Shown: positions 8,901 through 18,214 of the stretch, one piece after another | Position numbering within the stretch: position 1 is the stretch's first letter | How the letters are laid out: every line of letters begins with the position of its first letter | Program-made: the position numbers and the translations under genes | Notes under the pieces: generated by a model | Told to the model about the DNA's origin: nothing | Database searches by the model: none | What the model saw: the letters and a program-made list of their open reading frames with translations, nothing else | Source of the DNA: Coralloluteibacterium stylophorae | GTDB taxonomy: Bacteria; Pseudomonadota; Gammaproteobacteria; Xanthomonadales; Xanthomonadaceae | DNA: 64,000 bases | Assembly: GCF_018122625.2 (NCBI RefSeq) | Contig: NZ_JAGQFT020000008.1 | Location: 1-64,000 of the forward strand | Direction: 5' to 3'

Positions 8901-9080
8901 GATGCGGGGCGGCTGGCCGGGCCATTCGGTGCGGATGATGACCTGGGTGTCGGACAGGTCCGGCAGCGCATCAAGCGGCGTACGGAACACGGATAGGACG
9001 CCCCAGACCGCCAGTGCCAACGCGGCCAGCAGCACCAGGCCGCGGTTGGCGATGGAGGCGCGGATGATGGCGGCGATCAT
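5931..9080 (-). CDS. cusA: CusA-type heavy-metal RND efflux pump
   Basis: 1049 residues, full length for the HME-RND family. Twelve transmembrane helices are implied, with two large periplasmic loops. The proton-relay helix reads [16 protein letters not shown] (near 402), the monovalent-cation type, and methionines near 619, 637 and 668 sit where CusA has its Cu(I)/Ag(I)-binding triad. It would pump Cu(I) and Ag(I) from periplasm or cytoplasm through CusC. It overlaps cusB by 4 bases (ATGA) and cusF by 1. Assignment to Cu/Ag rather than Zn/Co rests on the methionines and neighbours. Confidence 0.9.
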   Translation of the reverse strand: MIAAIIRASIANRGLVLLAALALAVWGVLSVFRTPLDALPDLSDTQVIIRTEWPGQPPRIVEDQVTYPLSTTMLAVPGVKAVRGYSFFGDSFVYVLFDDDTDLYWARSRVLEYLSQARDQLPEEVSPALGPDATGLGWVYQYALVDRSGRHHLGELRALQDWFLRYELKTIPDVAEVATLGGMVQAWQIVPDPQALAARGITVEQVIDAIGAANGATGGSVIEKAGADLMVRSTGYLQTREDFENVPVTTGGVPVLLGEVARVLRGPTLRRGIAELDGEGEVVGGVIVLRSGKNALAAIEAVEAKLEALQDSLPPGVEIVTTYDRSELILDAVHNLTGKLVEEFIVVALVCALFLWHLRSALVAVISLPLGVLAAFIVMRYQGVSANLLSLGGIAIAIGAMVDAAVVMIENAHKHLEEYRERNGVDPHGRARWELMAQSAIEVGPALFVSLLVITLSFVPVFALEAQEGRLFEPLAFTKTYAMAAAAGLAITLVPVLMGYLIRGRIRAEKDNPINRGLIRAYRPVLEAVLRHPHATFALAGAALLLTLVPLSRLGSEFMPPLNEGTLLYMPTALPGLSAGEAAQLLQLTDRMLKTVPEVEHVFGKAGRADTATDPAPLEMFETTITFKPKSEWRPGMTMEKLQQELDAAVQVPGLTNLFVPPIRNRIDMLATGIKSPIGIKISGPDTDVLARLGTRIEAVAADVQGVSSAVADRAAGGRYLDVEVRPAVAARYGFTQAEVQRLIATVVGGQPIGQTIEGRERYPIVLRYPRTQRDSIAELAQLPLVAPNGVQLTLGQVAELSYTMGPPMLKSDNGQLTSYVYIDVAGRDLGSAVEDLQRAMAEQVELPAGYSLAWSGQYEYLQRAAERLRIVVPATLLIVFVLIYLVFRRFGEAAIIMLSLPFALIGGLWLVWLLGHAISVATLIGFIALAGVAAEFGIIMLLYLRQAWERQLAVNPQAGEAELDAAIREGAVQRVRPKAMTVAVILAGLFPILIGGGAGSEVMQRIAAPMVGGMLTAPLLSMLVIPAAYRWLRRRELAHTRSNNPGRI

Positions 9081-10510
9081 GGCGTCGGCTCCGTGCCTTC
9101 GCCGGTTTCCTCAGGCGCCTCGTCGGCGTACTTCGGCACCAGCTGCATGTCCATGAACGGGGACTTGCCGGGCTTGTCGAAGTGCTCCTCCGGTCGCATC
9201 GGGTCGTACCAGTACAGGACCTCGCGCTTGCCTTGCGGCTCGGCGGTGGAGGCACCGTCCATGCCCGGCATGGTCCCGGTCGGCTGGCCTTCGGGTGCGT
9301 CGGCGTTGAGCCGATCAAGCGCGCCCGACAAGCTGGCCTCCGAATCGATCAGGAACTGACCGGAGGCCACCACCCGCTCGCCGCCCTCCAAACCGGACAG
9401 GATTTCGGTCATGCCGCCGCCGCTGCGCCCGGTCTGCACCGCAACCGGCTGGAACCGGCCTTCGCGCGTCATCACGATCACCCGGGTCTGGGTGCCGCCG
9501 CCGATCACCGCATCGGCCGGCACCAGCACGTGCGCCTCGCCGCCTTCGGGATCGAGCGTGACCTGCGCGAACATCCCTGGCGTCAGCAGACCTTCGGGGT
9601 TTTCGAGCACGATGCGCGCCTGCTGCGTGCGGCTGCCCGCCTCGATCTGCGGCAGCAGGGTCTCCACGCGGCCCTCGAACACCTTTCCGGGCAACGTGCT
9701 CACGCGCGCCTCCACGGGCGTGCCGGGGGCGATCGCGCCGACCCCGGCCTGCGGAATCGCGGCCTCCAGCCACACCGTATCGGTGCCGTTGACGCGGAAC
9801 AGCAGTGTTCCGGCCGCCGCGGTCGCGCCCTCGCGGGCGGCGATCTCGCTGACCACGCCGTCGACCGGCGCGCTCAGAACGATGCGGCCGTCGTTGCTCC
9901 GCACGCTTGCCGGCAGCCCCAGCACGCGCAGGCGTTCCTGCGCGGCCGACTGCAGCGCCTGTGCCGCGGCCGAATCGGCATTGCGCAGGGCCTGCGCCTC
10001 GGCCAGTGCCGTGCTCCAGGCCGGCGCGAGGATGCCCGCAAGCGGCTGACCCGCCTGCACTCGCTCGTACGGCGCCTTGACGAACACGCGCTCGATGATC
10101 GCATCGACGCGCGCGCTCATGACCTCTTCCAGGCGCAGGTCCCAGCCGATCGTGCCGGGCACGCTGATTGCGCCGGGCAGGCGGCCACGCTCGACCTCCA
10201 CCGTGCGGATGCCCAGGTTCTGGCGCACGCCGGGGGCGATCAAAATGCCGGTGCCGGTCGCCTCGTCGGCGTACTTGGGCACCAGCTGCATGTCCATGAA
10301 GGGCGACTTGCCCGGCTGGTCGAAGTGCTGGTCGGGCACCATCGGGTCGTACCAGTACAGGACTTCGCGCTCGCCCTCGGCAGGCGCCGTGGCGGAGTTG
10401 GTCGGCGACGGCGCAGGCGTTTCCCCTGCCCACCATCGGCCCAGGCCGATGCCGGCCACCAGCACCACCAGCGCGGCGGCAGTCAGAAAAAAGGTTTGCT
10501 TGCGATTCAT
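9077..10510 (-). CDS. cusB: CusB-type periplasmic adaptor with two metal-binding domains
   Basis: 477 residues, longer than E. coli CusB (about 407). One N-terminal membrane anchor, a heavy-metal-binding domain at about 47-83 ([20 protein letters not shown]), the membrane-fusion barrel and hairpin domains, then a near-copy of the same domain at about 428-464 ([20 protein letters not shown]). It would bridge CusA and CusC and hand Cu(I) to the pump through methionines. The two metal-binding modules are nearly identical in DNA as well, which points to recent duplication. It overlaps cusC by 4 bases. Confidence 0.9.
   Translation of the reverse strand: MNRKQTFFLTAAALVVLVAGIGLGRWWAGETPAPSPTNSATAPAEGEREVLYWYDPMVPDQHFDQPGKSPFMDMQLVPKYADEATGTGILIAPGVRQNLGIRTVEVERGRLPGAISVPGTIGWDLRLEEVMSARVDAIIERVFVKAPYERVQAGQPLAGILAPAWSTALAEAQALRNADSAAAQALQSAAQERLRVLGLPASVRSNDGRIVLSAPVDGVVSEIAAREGATAAAGTLLFRVNGTDTVWLEAAIPQAGVGAIAPGTPVEARVSTLPGKVFEGRVETLLPQIEAGSRTQQARIVLENPEGLLTPGMFAQVTLDPEGGEAHVLVPADAVIGGGTQTRVIVMTREGRFQPVAVQTGRSGGGMTEILSGLEGGERVVASGQFLIDSEASLSGALDRLNADAPEGQPTGTMPGMDGASTAEPQGKREVLYWYDPMRPEEHFDKPGKSPFMDMQLVPKYADEAPEETGEGTEPTP
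9118..10371 (-). repeat. Intragenic duplication of the metal-binding module (9118-9229 and 10261-10371)
   Basis: Two segments of about 111 bases, in the same orientation, sit at the two ends of cusB and differ at only a few positions. Each encodes the YWYDP...[12 protein letters not shown] module. The range given spans both copies. Confidence 0.85.
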
Positions 10511-11808
10511 TGCTGCGGCTCCTCGGCCAGCAGGTAGGCCAGTGCGGCCCAGGTGCGCCCGAGCGCCTCCCGGCGTTTCGTGTGTTCGAGCACCAGGTCC
10601 AGTTCGTCGCGTCGGGCGTCCAGCCAGGGTCGGATGGGTGCCCCGGCGCGGTAAGCGGCCAGTGCGGTGGCGCTGCGATCGGCCGCCAGTGGCAGCAGCG
10701 CGTCGCGATCACGCTCGACTTGACGTTTAAGCGCTTCCCACTGGGCTAGGTCGGCGCGGATGCGGACGGCCTGCTCGCGCCGTGCATCCTCGCGGGTGGC
10801 GAGCGCGGCTTCGTACTCGGCACGGCGCGCAGCGATGCCGCGATCCTGGCGATTGGCGGTGAACAGCGGCAGCTCGATGCCGAACTCCAGCATGAACATG
10901 TCCTCGCGGCCGTCGCTGCGCTGGCCGTAGGAGGCGGCCACGCTCCAGTCCGGACGCTTTTCCGCCTGCGCCAGATTGATCGCCGCGGCCGCGGTTTCGA
11001 CCTGTGCCTCGGTTGCCAACAGCGGGCCGAGCCGGTCGAGCGCACGCAGCAGGCGTGCTTCGGGCACCGGCAGCGCGCCGAAGTCCGGCATGTCGGCGAT
11101 GACCTGTGATGCGGGCGTGCCGATCCATCGGGCGAGCCCAACCTGCGCCGCCTCGACCGCGGCGTGGGCCGCCTCGATGCGGTTATCCAGCTCCAATACC
11201 GACGCCTCGGCTGCCAAGGCGTCGGCAGCAGGCTCGGTGCCGCCCGACACACGTGCCCGGGCGAGGTCACTCGCCAGCTCGGCCTGCTCGCGCAACGCGG
11301 TGACCTCGGTGAGTTCGCGCTGCGCGGCCCACAGCGCCACCCACGCTTCGGCGGCCATTCGCCGGACATCCAGGCGCTCGGCCAGCGCCTGCGCGCGGCG
11401 CTCCTCGACCGTCCGCGCCGCCAGCGCCTCGCGCGCGTCGCGCTTGGCACCGGCCGGGACCTCCTGACGGATGCCGATCCGTTTCATGGTCATGAAGTCG
11501 GCGGACGGGTCGAACGCATCGGCGCCGGTGACCGGCAGGTTGTCGATACCGACCATCAGCATCGGATCGGGCAAGGCGCCCGCACGGCGGGATTCCTGTC
11601 GGGCGGCTTCGACCTGAGCGCGGCGTGCATCGAGCATCGGCGCCCCCTCGACGGCCATGCGGACCGCCTCCTCCAGGGACAGGGGCGACGGCGCGGCCGC
11701 ACCGGCAGCAGGCGCAACCAGCAGCAACAGGACCAACAGGCAGGCGCCGGTCGCGCGGACGCGGACTCGCCACCGCGCCGGACAGGCATTCGGAAAGAAC
11801 GAAGACAT
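10507..11808 (-). CDS. cusC: CusC-type TolC-family outer-membrane factor
   Basis: 433 residues from the ATG at 11808, chosen because GGAGG lies 5 bases before it. Signal peptide (LLVLLLLVAPAAGAAA) and two TolC-type repeats of long heptad helices rich in Ala, Arg and Glu. It would form the outer-membrane channel for CusBA. The stop overlaps the cusB start by 4 bases. It is the second gene of the unit, after a small exported protein. Confidence 0.88.
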   Translation of the reverse strand: MSSFFPNACPARWRVRVRATGACLLVLLLLVAPAAGAAAPSPLSLEEAVRMAVEGAPMLDARRAQVEAARQESRRAGALPDPMLMVGIDNLPVTGADAFDPSADFMTMKRIGIRQEVPAGAKRDAREALAARTVEERRAQALAERLDVRRMAAEAWVALWAAQRELTEVTALREQAELASDLARARVSGGTEPAADALAAEASVLELDNRIEAAHAAVEAAQVGLARWIGTPASQVIADMPDFGALPVPEARLLRALDRLGPLLATEAQVETAAAAINLAQAEKRPDWSVAASYGQRSDGREDMFMLEFGIELPLFTANRQDRGIAARRAEYEAALATREDARREQAVRIRADLAQWEALKRQVERDRDALLPLAADRSATALAAYRAGAPIRPWLDARRDELDLVLEHTKRREALGRTWAALAYLLAEEPQQ

Positions 11809-11877
11809 GGGACCTCCGGGCAAACGTCAGACGCGCACGGCGCAAAGCGCCGGCGCGGGCTCAACGGCGTCGGAGGT

Positions 11878-12258
11878 CTAGATCAGAAGGCTGCAGTAGC
11901 GCAGACGCGGCGGCGGCTGGTAGCGATTAACCGGCCGCTGTCCTGCCAATGCCTGGTGCGCCAGTGGTGCTGCCACGCGAGGTTCGAAGTGGACGGGCGG
12001 CAAGGCCAGCGGGGGAACATGTGCGAACCCCGTGTCGGGAGTAACCGCATGGTCGGGCGAACAGTGCTCGGCGCAGAGTGCCGGTGCTTCCTGCGCCACC
12101 TCCATGCCCATTTGGCTGCACTCGTCGGCCATCTCGACCGGATCGGGCGGCATGTCCGGCAGGCTGCACGCGTAGGCCGCCATTGCCACCTGCTGGAACA
12201 GCAGGCAGAGGATGATCGCAAGGACGATCCGCAGGCGCTGGCGGCTGCGTAGGCGCAT
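11878..12258 (-). CDS. Small exported protein of the copper cluster, unknown function
   Basis: 126 residues from the ATG at 12258. A basic start and hydrophobic helix (IVLAIILCLLFQQVAMAAYA) give a signal peptide or anchor; the mature part has several Cys, His and Met (DECSQMGMEV, CAEHCSPDH) and ends RLRYCSLLI. Small proteins of this kind often precede cus-type genes and may sense or bind metal, but I cannot name the family. It is probably the first gene of the cus unit, 69 bases before cusC. Confidence 0.6.
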   Translation of the reverse strand: MRLRSRQRLRIVLAIILCLLFQQVAMAAYACSLPDMPPDPVEMADECSQMGMEVAQEAPALCAEHCSPDHAVTPDTGFAHVPPLALPPVHFEPRVAAPLAHQALAGQRPVNRYQPPPRLRYCSLLI

Positions 12259-12312
12259 GGTCGGTATGTTAATCCGAAATGGAGGCAAAGCGCTGATGAA
12301 TCACACGCGTGC

Positions 12313-12326
12313 TTGATCCTGGTCAA
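12313..12326. promoter_or_regulatory. FNR/ANR-like box upstream of the cus unit
   Basis: TTGATCCTGGTCAA matches the FNR/ANR consensus TTGAT-N4-ATCAA in 9 of 10 fixed positions. It lies 55-68 bases before the first start codon of the cus unit. Inference only. Confidence 0.3.
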
Positions 12327-12341
12327 GCTGAACCGGCCCGC

Positions 12342-12800
12342 TCACTCAGCGTCCTTCTGCTCCAGGTCCGAGATGAGCGCCTTCATTTCCTGGATCTCCC
12401 GGCGTTGCGAGGCGATGATCTCGTCGGCCAGTTCGCGCACCCGAGGGTCGGAAATGTTGGCGCGTTCGCTCGTCATGATCGCAATCGAGTGGTGCGGAAT
12501 CATCGCCCGCATGTACGACACGTCCTCGACCGTCGCCTGGCTGCGCAGTAACCACAACGCCCCGCCAAACACCAGCGCGCTGCCAAGCAGAATGCCCCCG
12601 TTGATCTTCTTGTTTTTGTACATGCCCAGCATGAAGAGCAGCATGATGACGCCCATGGTGGCACCCATGACAAAAGCCATGTACACGCGCGTTTCGCTGA
12701 AGAAAACATGATCGAGCCGGTAGGTATTGAGATACATCAACCCGAACATGACCACCGTCGAGGTGGCGATCATGAGTCCGAACTTCGCGTACTTCGGCAT
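12342..12800 (-). CDS. DUF305 membrane protein
   Basis: 152 residues. Three hydrophobic helices in the first 90 residues, then a DUF305 segment with the conserved [15 protein letters not shown] and a coiled helix tail. DUF305 proteins are frequent in copper clusters and are thought to bind metal through the His-His motif; a function is not established. AAGGAGAG precedes the ATG. The first 31 bases overlap the 3' end of the copper ATPase gene in another frame, so translation is probably coupled. Confidence 0.8.
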   Translation of the reverse strand: MPKYAKFGLMIATSTVVMFGLMYLNTYRLDHVFFSETRVYMAFVMGATMGVIMLLFMLGMYKNKKINGGILLGSALVFGGALWLLRSQATVEDVSYMRAMIPHHSIAIMTSERANISDPRVRELADEIIASQRREIQEMKALISDLEQKDAE

Positions 12801-15292
12801 GGTGGCTCTCCTTCTGGCTTTTCTGCACTCAAGGTAACGTGCGTCGCTTCACGGTGAGGGTGGGAGTTGTCGCCTCGGAGCGGCGATTTGGATAGCCGCA
12901 GTGCATTGCCGACGACCGACACCGAGCTCAGGCTCATGGCCAGCGCCGCGATCATGGGGCTCAGCAGCACTCCGAATACCGGGTACAGGATCCCGGCGGC
13001 AATGGGGACGCCCAGCGCGTTGTAGGCGAACGCGAAGCCAAGGTTCTGCTTCATGTTGCCGACCGTGGCCGAGGACAGCTCACGAGCGCGCAAAATGCCA
13101 CGCAGATCGCCCTTGACCAGCGTGACCTGGGCGCTGGACATGGCGACGTCGGTGCCGGTGCCCATGGCGATGCCGACGTCGGCCGCCGCCAATGCCGGGG
13201 CATCGTTGATGCCGTCGCCGGCCATTGCCACGCGGCGCCCCTCCGCCTTGAGCTTCTGCACCAACTCGGCCTTGTCCTTCGGCCGCACCTCGCCGTGCAC
13301 CTCGTCGAGACCGAGCTCGGCGGCCACGGCGCGGGCCGTGGTTTCACCATCGCCGGTGGCCATCACGATGCGCAGCCCGGCGGTCTGTAGCGCGTCGATG
13401 GTGGCCGCGGCGCTCTCCTTGATCGGATCGGCGACGGCGACCATGCCGGCGAGACGACCATCGATGGCAAGGAACATCGCGGTCGCGCCCTGCTTGCGCA
13501 GCTTTTCGGCGGTGTCGTGCTGCGCCTGCAGTTCGATACCCAATTCGCGCATCAGGGCGGTGTTGCCCAAGGCCAGCGCATGTCCATTGACACGGCCGCG
13601 CACGCCCAGGCCGGTGACGGAGTCGAACTCCTCGGCCTTGTCCAGCTTCAGGCCGCGCTCGCGCGCGCCGGCCACGATGGCGGCGGCCAGCGGATGCTCG
13701 CTGCCCTGGTCGAGGCTGGCGGCCAGCTGTAGCACCTGCTCTTCGTCAAAGCCGTTGAACGCAATCGCTTCGCGGAAGGCCGGGCGACCTTCGGTCAGGG
13801 TGCCTGTCTTGTCGACGATCAGCGTGTCGATTGTGCGCAGCCGTTCGATCGCCTCGGCGTCGCGGAACAGCACGCCGTGGTGTGCGGCGCGACCGGTCGC
13901 GACCATGATCGACATCGGTGTGGCCAAGCCCAGCGCACACGGACAGGCGATGATCAGCACCGATACGGCGTTGAGCACGGCGAAGGTCCAGGCCGGCTCT
14001 GGGCCGAACAGACCCCAGACGAAGAACGTTGCCACCGCCGTCGCCAGCACGGCGAGCACAAACCAGAACGCAACCTTGTCGGCCATGCGCTGCATCGGCG
14101 CGCGTGAGCGTTGTGCCTGCGCCACCAGCTGCACGATCTGCGACAGCACGGTGTCGGAACCGACCTTGGCCGCACGGATCACCAATGCGCCGGTGCCATT
14201 GAGGGTGGCGCCGATCACGGCGTCGCCGACGGTCTTCTCGACCGGGATCGGCTCGCCGGTCAGCATTGACTCGTCAATGCTGGAGCGGCCCTCGACCACT
14301 TCGCCGTCGACCGGCACCTTCTCGCCCGGCCGCACGCGCAGGCGATTGCCGACGTGGACATGCTCCAGCGGGATGTCCTCCTCGCTGCCGTCGTCGTTGA
14401 TGCGCCGGGCCGTTTTCGGGGCCAGCCCGAGCAGCGTCTTGATCGCCGCGCCGGTCTTGCTGCGCGCGCGCAGCTCCAGCAGTTGCCCCAGCAACGTCAA
14501 GGAGACGATCACCGCGGCCGCCTCGAAGTAGACGCCTACCCGGCCGTGCTCGCGGAACGAGGCCGGGAACAGGTCCGGCGCGACGGTCGCGACCACGCTG
14601 TAGCCGAATGCGGCGCCCACGCCAATGCCGATCAGCGTGAACATGTTCGGGCTGCCGTTGCGAATCGAGGCCACGCAGCGCTCGAAGAAGGGCCAGCCGG
14701 CCCACAGCACCACCGGGGCGCTCAGGGCAAGCTCGATCCAGGTGCGTGTCGTGGCGGACAGCGCCGGCCAGTAATGACCGAACATCGCCAATGCGAGCAC
14801 GATCAGGGTCAGCGGCAGCGTCCACCAGAAGCGGCGCGAGAAGTCGCGCAGTTCGGGGTTCTCTTCCTCATCCAGGCTCGGCATCTCCGGCTCCAGCGCC
14901 ATGCCGCAGATCGGGCAGGTGCCGGGGCCTTCCTGTCGGATTTCCGGATGCATCGGACAGGTGTAGATCGCCCCGGGGATGGCCGGTTCGGGTTCGGACG
15001 GTGAAAGGTACTTGTCTGGATCGGCGGCGAACTTTTCCCGGCAGCGCGCCGAGCAGAAGTGGTAGTCCTCGCCGGCGTGTTGTGCATGGTGCTTGCTCGT
15101 CGTCGGGTCGACCTGCATGCCGCAGACCGGATCGAGCACCTTGCCGTCGCTTCCGGACGGCGGCGACGCCGCCGATCCGCCGGATGCGCAACAAGAATGC
15201 GTCCCCTGCTCCGTCGGTGCGGTTCCACCGCCACTGCAGTGCGAGCGACCGGCGTCGTGGCCGTGCTTGTGCCGATGATCGTGGGTGTTCAT
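12770..15292 (-). CDS. copA: Copper-exporting P1B-type ATPase
   Basis: 840 residues from the ATG at 15292. A His-rich start, a YHS domain ([11 protein letters not shown], about 58-103), a heavy-metal-binding domain ([20 protein letters not shown]), eight predicted helices, the CPC motif in [13 protein letters not shown] (about 450), phosphorylation motif DKTGT (about 493) and hinge [10 protein letters not shown] (about 692). There is no classical HMA domain; the YHS and HMBD modules replace it. It exports Cu(I) from cytoplasm to periplasm. Its start overlaps the stop of its MerR regulator by ATGA. Not to be confused with the multicopper oxidase copA at 19336-21213. Confidence 0.92.
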   Translation of the reverse strand: MNTHDHRHKHGHDAGRSHCSGGGTAPTEQGTHSCCASGGSAASPPSGSDGKVLDPVCGMQVDPTTSKHHAQHAGEDYHFCSARCREKFAADPDKYLSPSEPEPAIPGAIYTCPMHPEIRQEGPGTCPICGMALEPEMPSLDEEENPELRDFSRRFWWTLPLTLIVLALAMFGHYWPALSATTRTWIELALSAPVVLWAGWPFFERCVASIRNGSPNMFTLIGIGVGAAFGYSVVATVAPDLFPASFREHGRVGVYFEAAAVIVSLTLLGQLLELRARSKTGAAIKTLLGLAPKTARRINDDGSEEDIPLEHVHVGNRLRVRPGEKVPVDGEVVEGRSSIDESMLTGEPIPVEKTVGDAVIGATLNGTGALVIRAAKVGSDTVLSQIVQLVAQAQRSRAPMQRMADKVAFWFVLAVLATAVATFFVWGLFGPEPAWTFAVLNAVSVLIIACPCALGLATPMSIMVATGRAAHHGVLFRDAEAIERLRTIDTLIVDKTGTLTEGRPAFREAIAFNGFDEEQVLQLAASLDQGSEHPLAAAIVAGARERGLKLDKAEEFDSVTGLGVRGRVNGHALALGNTALMRELGIELQAQHDTAEKLRKQGATAMFLAIDGRLAGMVAVADPIKESAAATIDALQTAGLRIVMATGDGETTARAVAAELGLDEVHGEVRPKDKAELVQKLKAEGRRVAMAGDGINDAPALAAADVGIAMGTGTDVAMSSAQVTLVKGDLRGILRARELSSATVGNMKQNLGFAFAYNALGVPIAAGILYPVFGVLLSPMIAALAMSLSSVSVVGNALRLSKSPLRGDNSHPHREATHVTLSAEKPEGEPPCRSTRSSDS

Positions 15293-15687
15293 GCCGGCTC
15301 CTCCGACAGGGCGGCCAGAATCGGGCAACGCTCCAGCGCTCCGTGTCCGGGGCAGGCCGCCACCACCGCCTGCAGGCCATCGCGGATGCGGGTCAGTTCG
15401 GCCAGCTTGCGCTCCACGTCGGCGAGCTTCTCGTTGGCGGCTGCCTTAAGTCCGGCCATGTCGTCGGCCGGATGCGCGGACAGGGCCAGCAGGTCGCGGA
15501 TCTCGGGCAGGGTAAAGCCCAAGCCCTTCGCGCGGCGGATGAAGCGCAACCGCGCAACGTCGTCCTCACCGTAGCGGCGGTAGCCGGAAGGCTGCCGCTG
15601 GGGCCGCGGCAAGATGCCCTGGTGTTCGTAATAGCGCACCGTGTCGATGGCGACCCCAGCGCGGTCGGCGAGTTGTCCGATCTGCAT
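15289..15687 (-). CDS. Cu(I)-type MerR regulator
   Basis: 132 residues. Winged helix DNA-binding part ([20 protein letters not shown]), a dimerisation helix and a metal loop with C112 and C121 ([14 protein letters not shown]), the spacing and sequence of CueR. The position that is cysteine in Zn, Cd and Hg sensors is not cysteine here (AHPADD), which also fits monovalent sensing. It would twist the long-spacer promoter at 15715-15746 to switch on its own gene, the copper ATPase and DUF305. Confidence 0.87.
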   Translation of the reverse strand: MQIGQLADRAGVAIDTVRYYEHQGILPRPQRQPSGYRRYGEDDVARLRFIRRAKGLGFTLPEIRDLLALSAHPADDMAGLKAAANEKLADVERKLAELTRIRDGLQAVVAACPGHGALERCPILAALSEEPA

Positions 15688-15714
15688 GAACGTGCTCCTT
15701 GAACAGATGCCCGA

Positions 15715-15746
15715 AGTCTGCAATCTGGACCATGGTCCAGAGTCAA
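15715..15746 (-). promoter_or_regulatory. MerR-type promoter of the merR-copA-DUF305 unit
   Basis: On the minus strand TTGACT (-35, 15741-15746), then the perfect dyad CTGGACCATGGTCCAG (15725-15740), then a weak -10 CAGACT (15715-15720). The 20-base spacer is the overlong type that MerR proteins correct on metal binding. It lies 28 bases before the merR start. Confidence 0.75.
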
Positions 15747-15799
15747 GCCCCCGTCCGCAGCGGGCGCGAGACGGGCGATCCCGCGCCCAGGAGCGTGCC

Positions 15800-16153
15800 T
15801 CAGGCCGCCATGGCCGCGCAGCTGTCCGCACAGCGACGGCAGATGTCGGCGCAGCGCTTCATCTCAGCATCGTCGCCCATGCTCTCGCAGGCGGCGGCGC
15901 ACTGCCGGCAGACTTCCGCGCATGCACCGCAGGTAGCGGTATGGATCGCCGCCCCGCGCAACATGGCGTCGGCACTGGTGGCGCAGATATCGGCACAGGT
16001 CGCCAGCAGACCGATGTGCTCGGACGCGGCATGCTGTCCGCCCTTGCCGAGGCAGTAGTTGATGGTTTCCAGGCAGATCGCATGACACTGGGTGCAGTTG
16101 TCGATGCACTCGTTCATGGCCTGGGGTCGATGGGCTGCAGTGTGGTGGGTCAT
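15800..16153 (-). CDS. Cysteine-rich four-helix-bundle copper-binding protein (Csp-like)
   Basis: 117 residues with 16 cysteines placed along helices (CIDNCTQCHAIC, CADICATSADAM, CGACAEVCRQCAAACESM, CADICRRCADSC). This pattern matches DUF326 / Csp copper-storage proteins, whose helix bundles hold many Cu(I) ions. There is no signal peptide, so it should be the cytosolic type. AAGGAG precedes the ATG. It ends just before the MerR promoter and is likely the last gene of the unit from copL. Confidence 0.85.
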   Translation of the reverse strand: MTHHTAAHRPQAMNECIDNCTQCHAICLETINYCLGKGGQHAASEHIGLLATCADICATSADAMLRGAAIHTATCGACAEVCRQCAAACESMGDDAEMKRCADICRRCADSCAAMAA

Positions 16154-16229
16154 GTCCTACTCCTTGGTAGTGCGATAGCGGGCGAAAATCGGTGCGCCCG
16201 CATCACCGTCCCCTTTTTGACTGCCTGCT

Positions 16230-16757
16230 TCAATGCCGGGCGAACACCTCCGTGCTGCCGTCGCTGGTTACGAGTTCGACCGTGTGGGGCTCGGTCTGGC
16301 CGCTGGGCACTTCCATGCCGGGCGAGCCCAGCGGCATGCCCGGCAGCACCAGTCCCCTTGCGTCCGGTCGCTGCGCCAGCAGGCGCTTGACGTCCTCGGC
16401 CGGCACGTGGCCCTCGATCACGTATCCGTCCACCTCCGCGGTATGGCAGGAGCCCTTGCCGTACGGCACCCCCAGCCGTTGCTTGACCGGGTGGACGTTC
16501 TGGACGTTGCGCACCTCGACCGGAAACCCGGCCTGGCGCATGTGCTCCACCCACAGCTCGCAGCAGCCGCAGGTCGGGCTCTTATGGACGACCATCAGCG
16601 GCAGTACGTCGTCCGCCACCGCGTCAGTGGCGGCCGGGGCCATCTCCGAGGTGGTGGGGGCCGGTGCGGCCGATGACGACGGCTGCTGGCCGCAGGCCGC
16701 CAGCGCTGCACTGGCGGCCAGCAGGATCGTGAGGCCGGCGGATTGCCGAAAGTTCAA
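16230..16757 (-). CDS. DUF411 lipoprotein, metal-binding
   Basis: 175 residues from a TTG start at 16757, chosen because GGGGG lies 5 bases before it and a signal peptide with lipobox (ASAALAACG) follows at once; no ATG fits. The DUF411 domain is in the second half: KSPTCGCCELWVEHM near the middle, then GSCHTAEVDGYVIEGHVPA. DUF411 proteins are common in copper, silver and CzcABC clusters and have a thioredoxin-like fold with a CxCC metal or redox site. The exact role is unproven. Confidence 0.8.
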   Translation of the reverse strand: MNFRQSAGLTILLAASAALAACGQQPSSSAAPAPTTSEMAPAATDAVADDVLPLMVVHKSPTCGCCELWVEHMRQAGFPVEVRNVQNVHPVKQRLGVPYGKGSCHTAEVDGYVIEGHVPAEDVKRLLAQRPDARGLVLPGMPLGSPGMEVPSGQTEPHTVELVTSDGSTEVFARH

Positions 16758-16770
16758 GATCGCCCCCGAG

Positions 16771-17292
16771 TCAGCGCTTGGGTCGCGAGGACCAGTGGAT
16801 GTGCGCGATGCGCCAGCCGTCCGGCGTCTGCTTGAGCACCATGGTCTCGGTGCTGAGCAGCACCAGCGGCTTGCCGTCCTTTTCGGCGTGCAGCTCGCTC
16901 TCACTGCCGATCCAGACGAGGTCACCGGCAGCGCGTGCACGCCGGCGCAGCAGCTGCCGGTGCGTGCCCTTCAGGAACTTCGCATCGCTGATGGCGTGAT
17001 GGCCCAGGTATTCCTCGCGGCTGCGTTCGGCGCCGCCCGACTCCAGGATCAGCACGTCCGGCGCCAGCAGCGCTTCCACCGTTTCGAGATCGCCGCGGGA
17101 CAGGGCGGCACTGAAGCGCTCGGCGACCGCCACGGCGGCTTCGGCTTCCGAGGGCACGTCCAGTTGCGGCTGTTCCGGTGCTGCGGGCGCGTGGTGCGCG
17201 TGCGAAGCCGTGTCCGGCTGCGTCTGGGCGGACGCGGCGCTGACGCCACCCGCGGCGAGGATCAGGACAAGCAAGGTTGCGACAGATTTCAT
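16771..17292 (-). CDS. Exported DUF4440/SnoaL-like (NTF2-fold) protein
   Basis: 173 residues. Signal peptide MKSVATLLVLILAAGGVSAA, a His-rich linker (SHAHHAPAAPEQ), then an NTF2-fold domain (AVAERFSAALSRGDLETVEA ... GWRIAHIHWSS). Proteins of this fold occur in copper and silver clusters, but their function there is unknown; the His-rich linker suggests metal contact. It lies 17 bases after the cytochrome gene and 13 before DUF411, in one unit. Confidence 0.75.
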   Translation of the reverse strand: MKSVATLLVLILAAGGVSAASAQTQPDTASHAHHAPAAPEQPQLDVPSEAEAAVAVAERFSAALSRGDLETVEALLAPDVLILESGGAERSREEYLGHHAISDAKFLKGTHRQLLRRRARAAGDLVWIGSESELHAEKDGKPLVLLSTETMVLKQTPDGWRIAHIHWSSRPKR

Positions 17293-17309
17293 GCGTGGTG
17301 GCTCCGTGG

Positions 17310-18197
17310 TCAGTGTTCGTGGTCGTGGCCGTCGTCGGCCGGAGGTGCCTGCGGCGCCGGGTGCGACTCGACGGTGCCGTCGGCATGGCGGTGCTCGATC
17401 ATTTGCGGCTGTTCATCGGATTGCGCCTCGGCTCCGTGGTGATCCGCAGGCGTGCCAGGCGGATGCGCGTGCGGCGCCTCGCCGCCCTCGCCGTGATGGT
17501 CGTCCGTGCCGGCCGGTGGTCCGGCCGGCGCGTCGTCGTGCGGCGGCGTGCCCGGCGGACGCTCGTGGGCCGCGGAACCGCCGGCGGCTGACGCGCCTGC
17601 CGCCGGGTCGCCATGATGGTCCGGAGCGGCGCCTTCCCCATGGGCATGCGGCTGCGTCTCCCCGCCCCCGTGCGAATGGCCGCCGCTGCTGGCGACCATC
17701 GCCTGGTACTCGGCCGCGTCGAGCGTCGGCAGCACCTGCAGGAAGGCGGCCATGTTCCAGACGTACTCGTCGGCCATGCTCTCGCCCCAGGCCGGCATGC
17801 CGGAGGCTTTGATGCCGTGCTTGATGACCCAGAACGCTTCGGCGGCATCGACCGTGTGCCGGGTGAGGTCGGGCGGCGCCGGATACAGGCCCCGGCTCAA
17901 CTCCGTTTCCGCCATGCTCGGTGCCAGATGGCAGCCGGTGCACATGGCGGCGTAGTTGCCCGACCCTTGGATGATCCGCGCCTGATCGTCCAGATCCGAT
18001 GGCACCTGCAGGTCGTCCGCGCGCACCGCGATCGAGCGCTCGCGCACGGTTTCCAGGATCGAGTGGACCACTTCGGTGTGCGGCTCGTCGGCGGCGATGT
18101 TGTACAGGCCCGACCAGATGTACCCGGCGATCGCCATCACGGCGATGCCGAGGACGACGATCAGGATCAGCAGTGCTTTGCGTGTCGTTGAAACCAT
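17310..18197 (-). CDS. Membrane-anchored cytochrome c with His-rich tail
   Basis: 295 residues from the ATG at 18197. An N-terminal membrane helix (10-30), one haem site CTGCH (86-90), a probable axial Met in SGMPAWG (about 142), then a long disordered tail of about 130 residues packed with His, Pro, Gly and Asp and ending DDGHDHEH. It faces the periplasm and could pass electrons to or from the CopA copper oxidase while the tail buffers metal. It is 17 bases after copB. Confidence 0.8.
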   Translation of the reverse strand: MVSTTRKALLILIVVLGIAVMAIAGYIWSGLYNIAADEPHTEVVHSILETVRERSIAVRADDLQVPSDLDDQARIIQGSGNYAAMCTGCHLAPSMAETELSRGLYPAPPDLTRHTVDAAEAFWVIKHGIKASGMPAWGESMADEYVWNMAAFLQVLPTLDAAEYQAMVASSGGHSHGGGETQPHAHGEGAAPDHHGDPAAGASAAGGSAAHERPPGTPPHDDAPAGPPAGTDDHHGEGGEAPHAHPPGTPADHHGAEAQSDEQPQMIEHRHADGTVESHPAPQAPPADDGHDHEH

Positions 18198-18214
18198 GGT
18201 GTCGTGTCTCCCCC

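Noticed and set aside
7278-8996. 572-residue open frame opposite cusA
   Set aside because: It lies wholly antisense to a pump gene with clear motifs and is full of His, Gln, Arg and Asp runs typical of shadow frames in GC-rich DNA.
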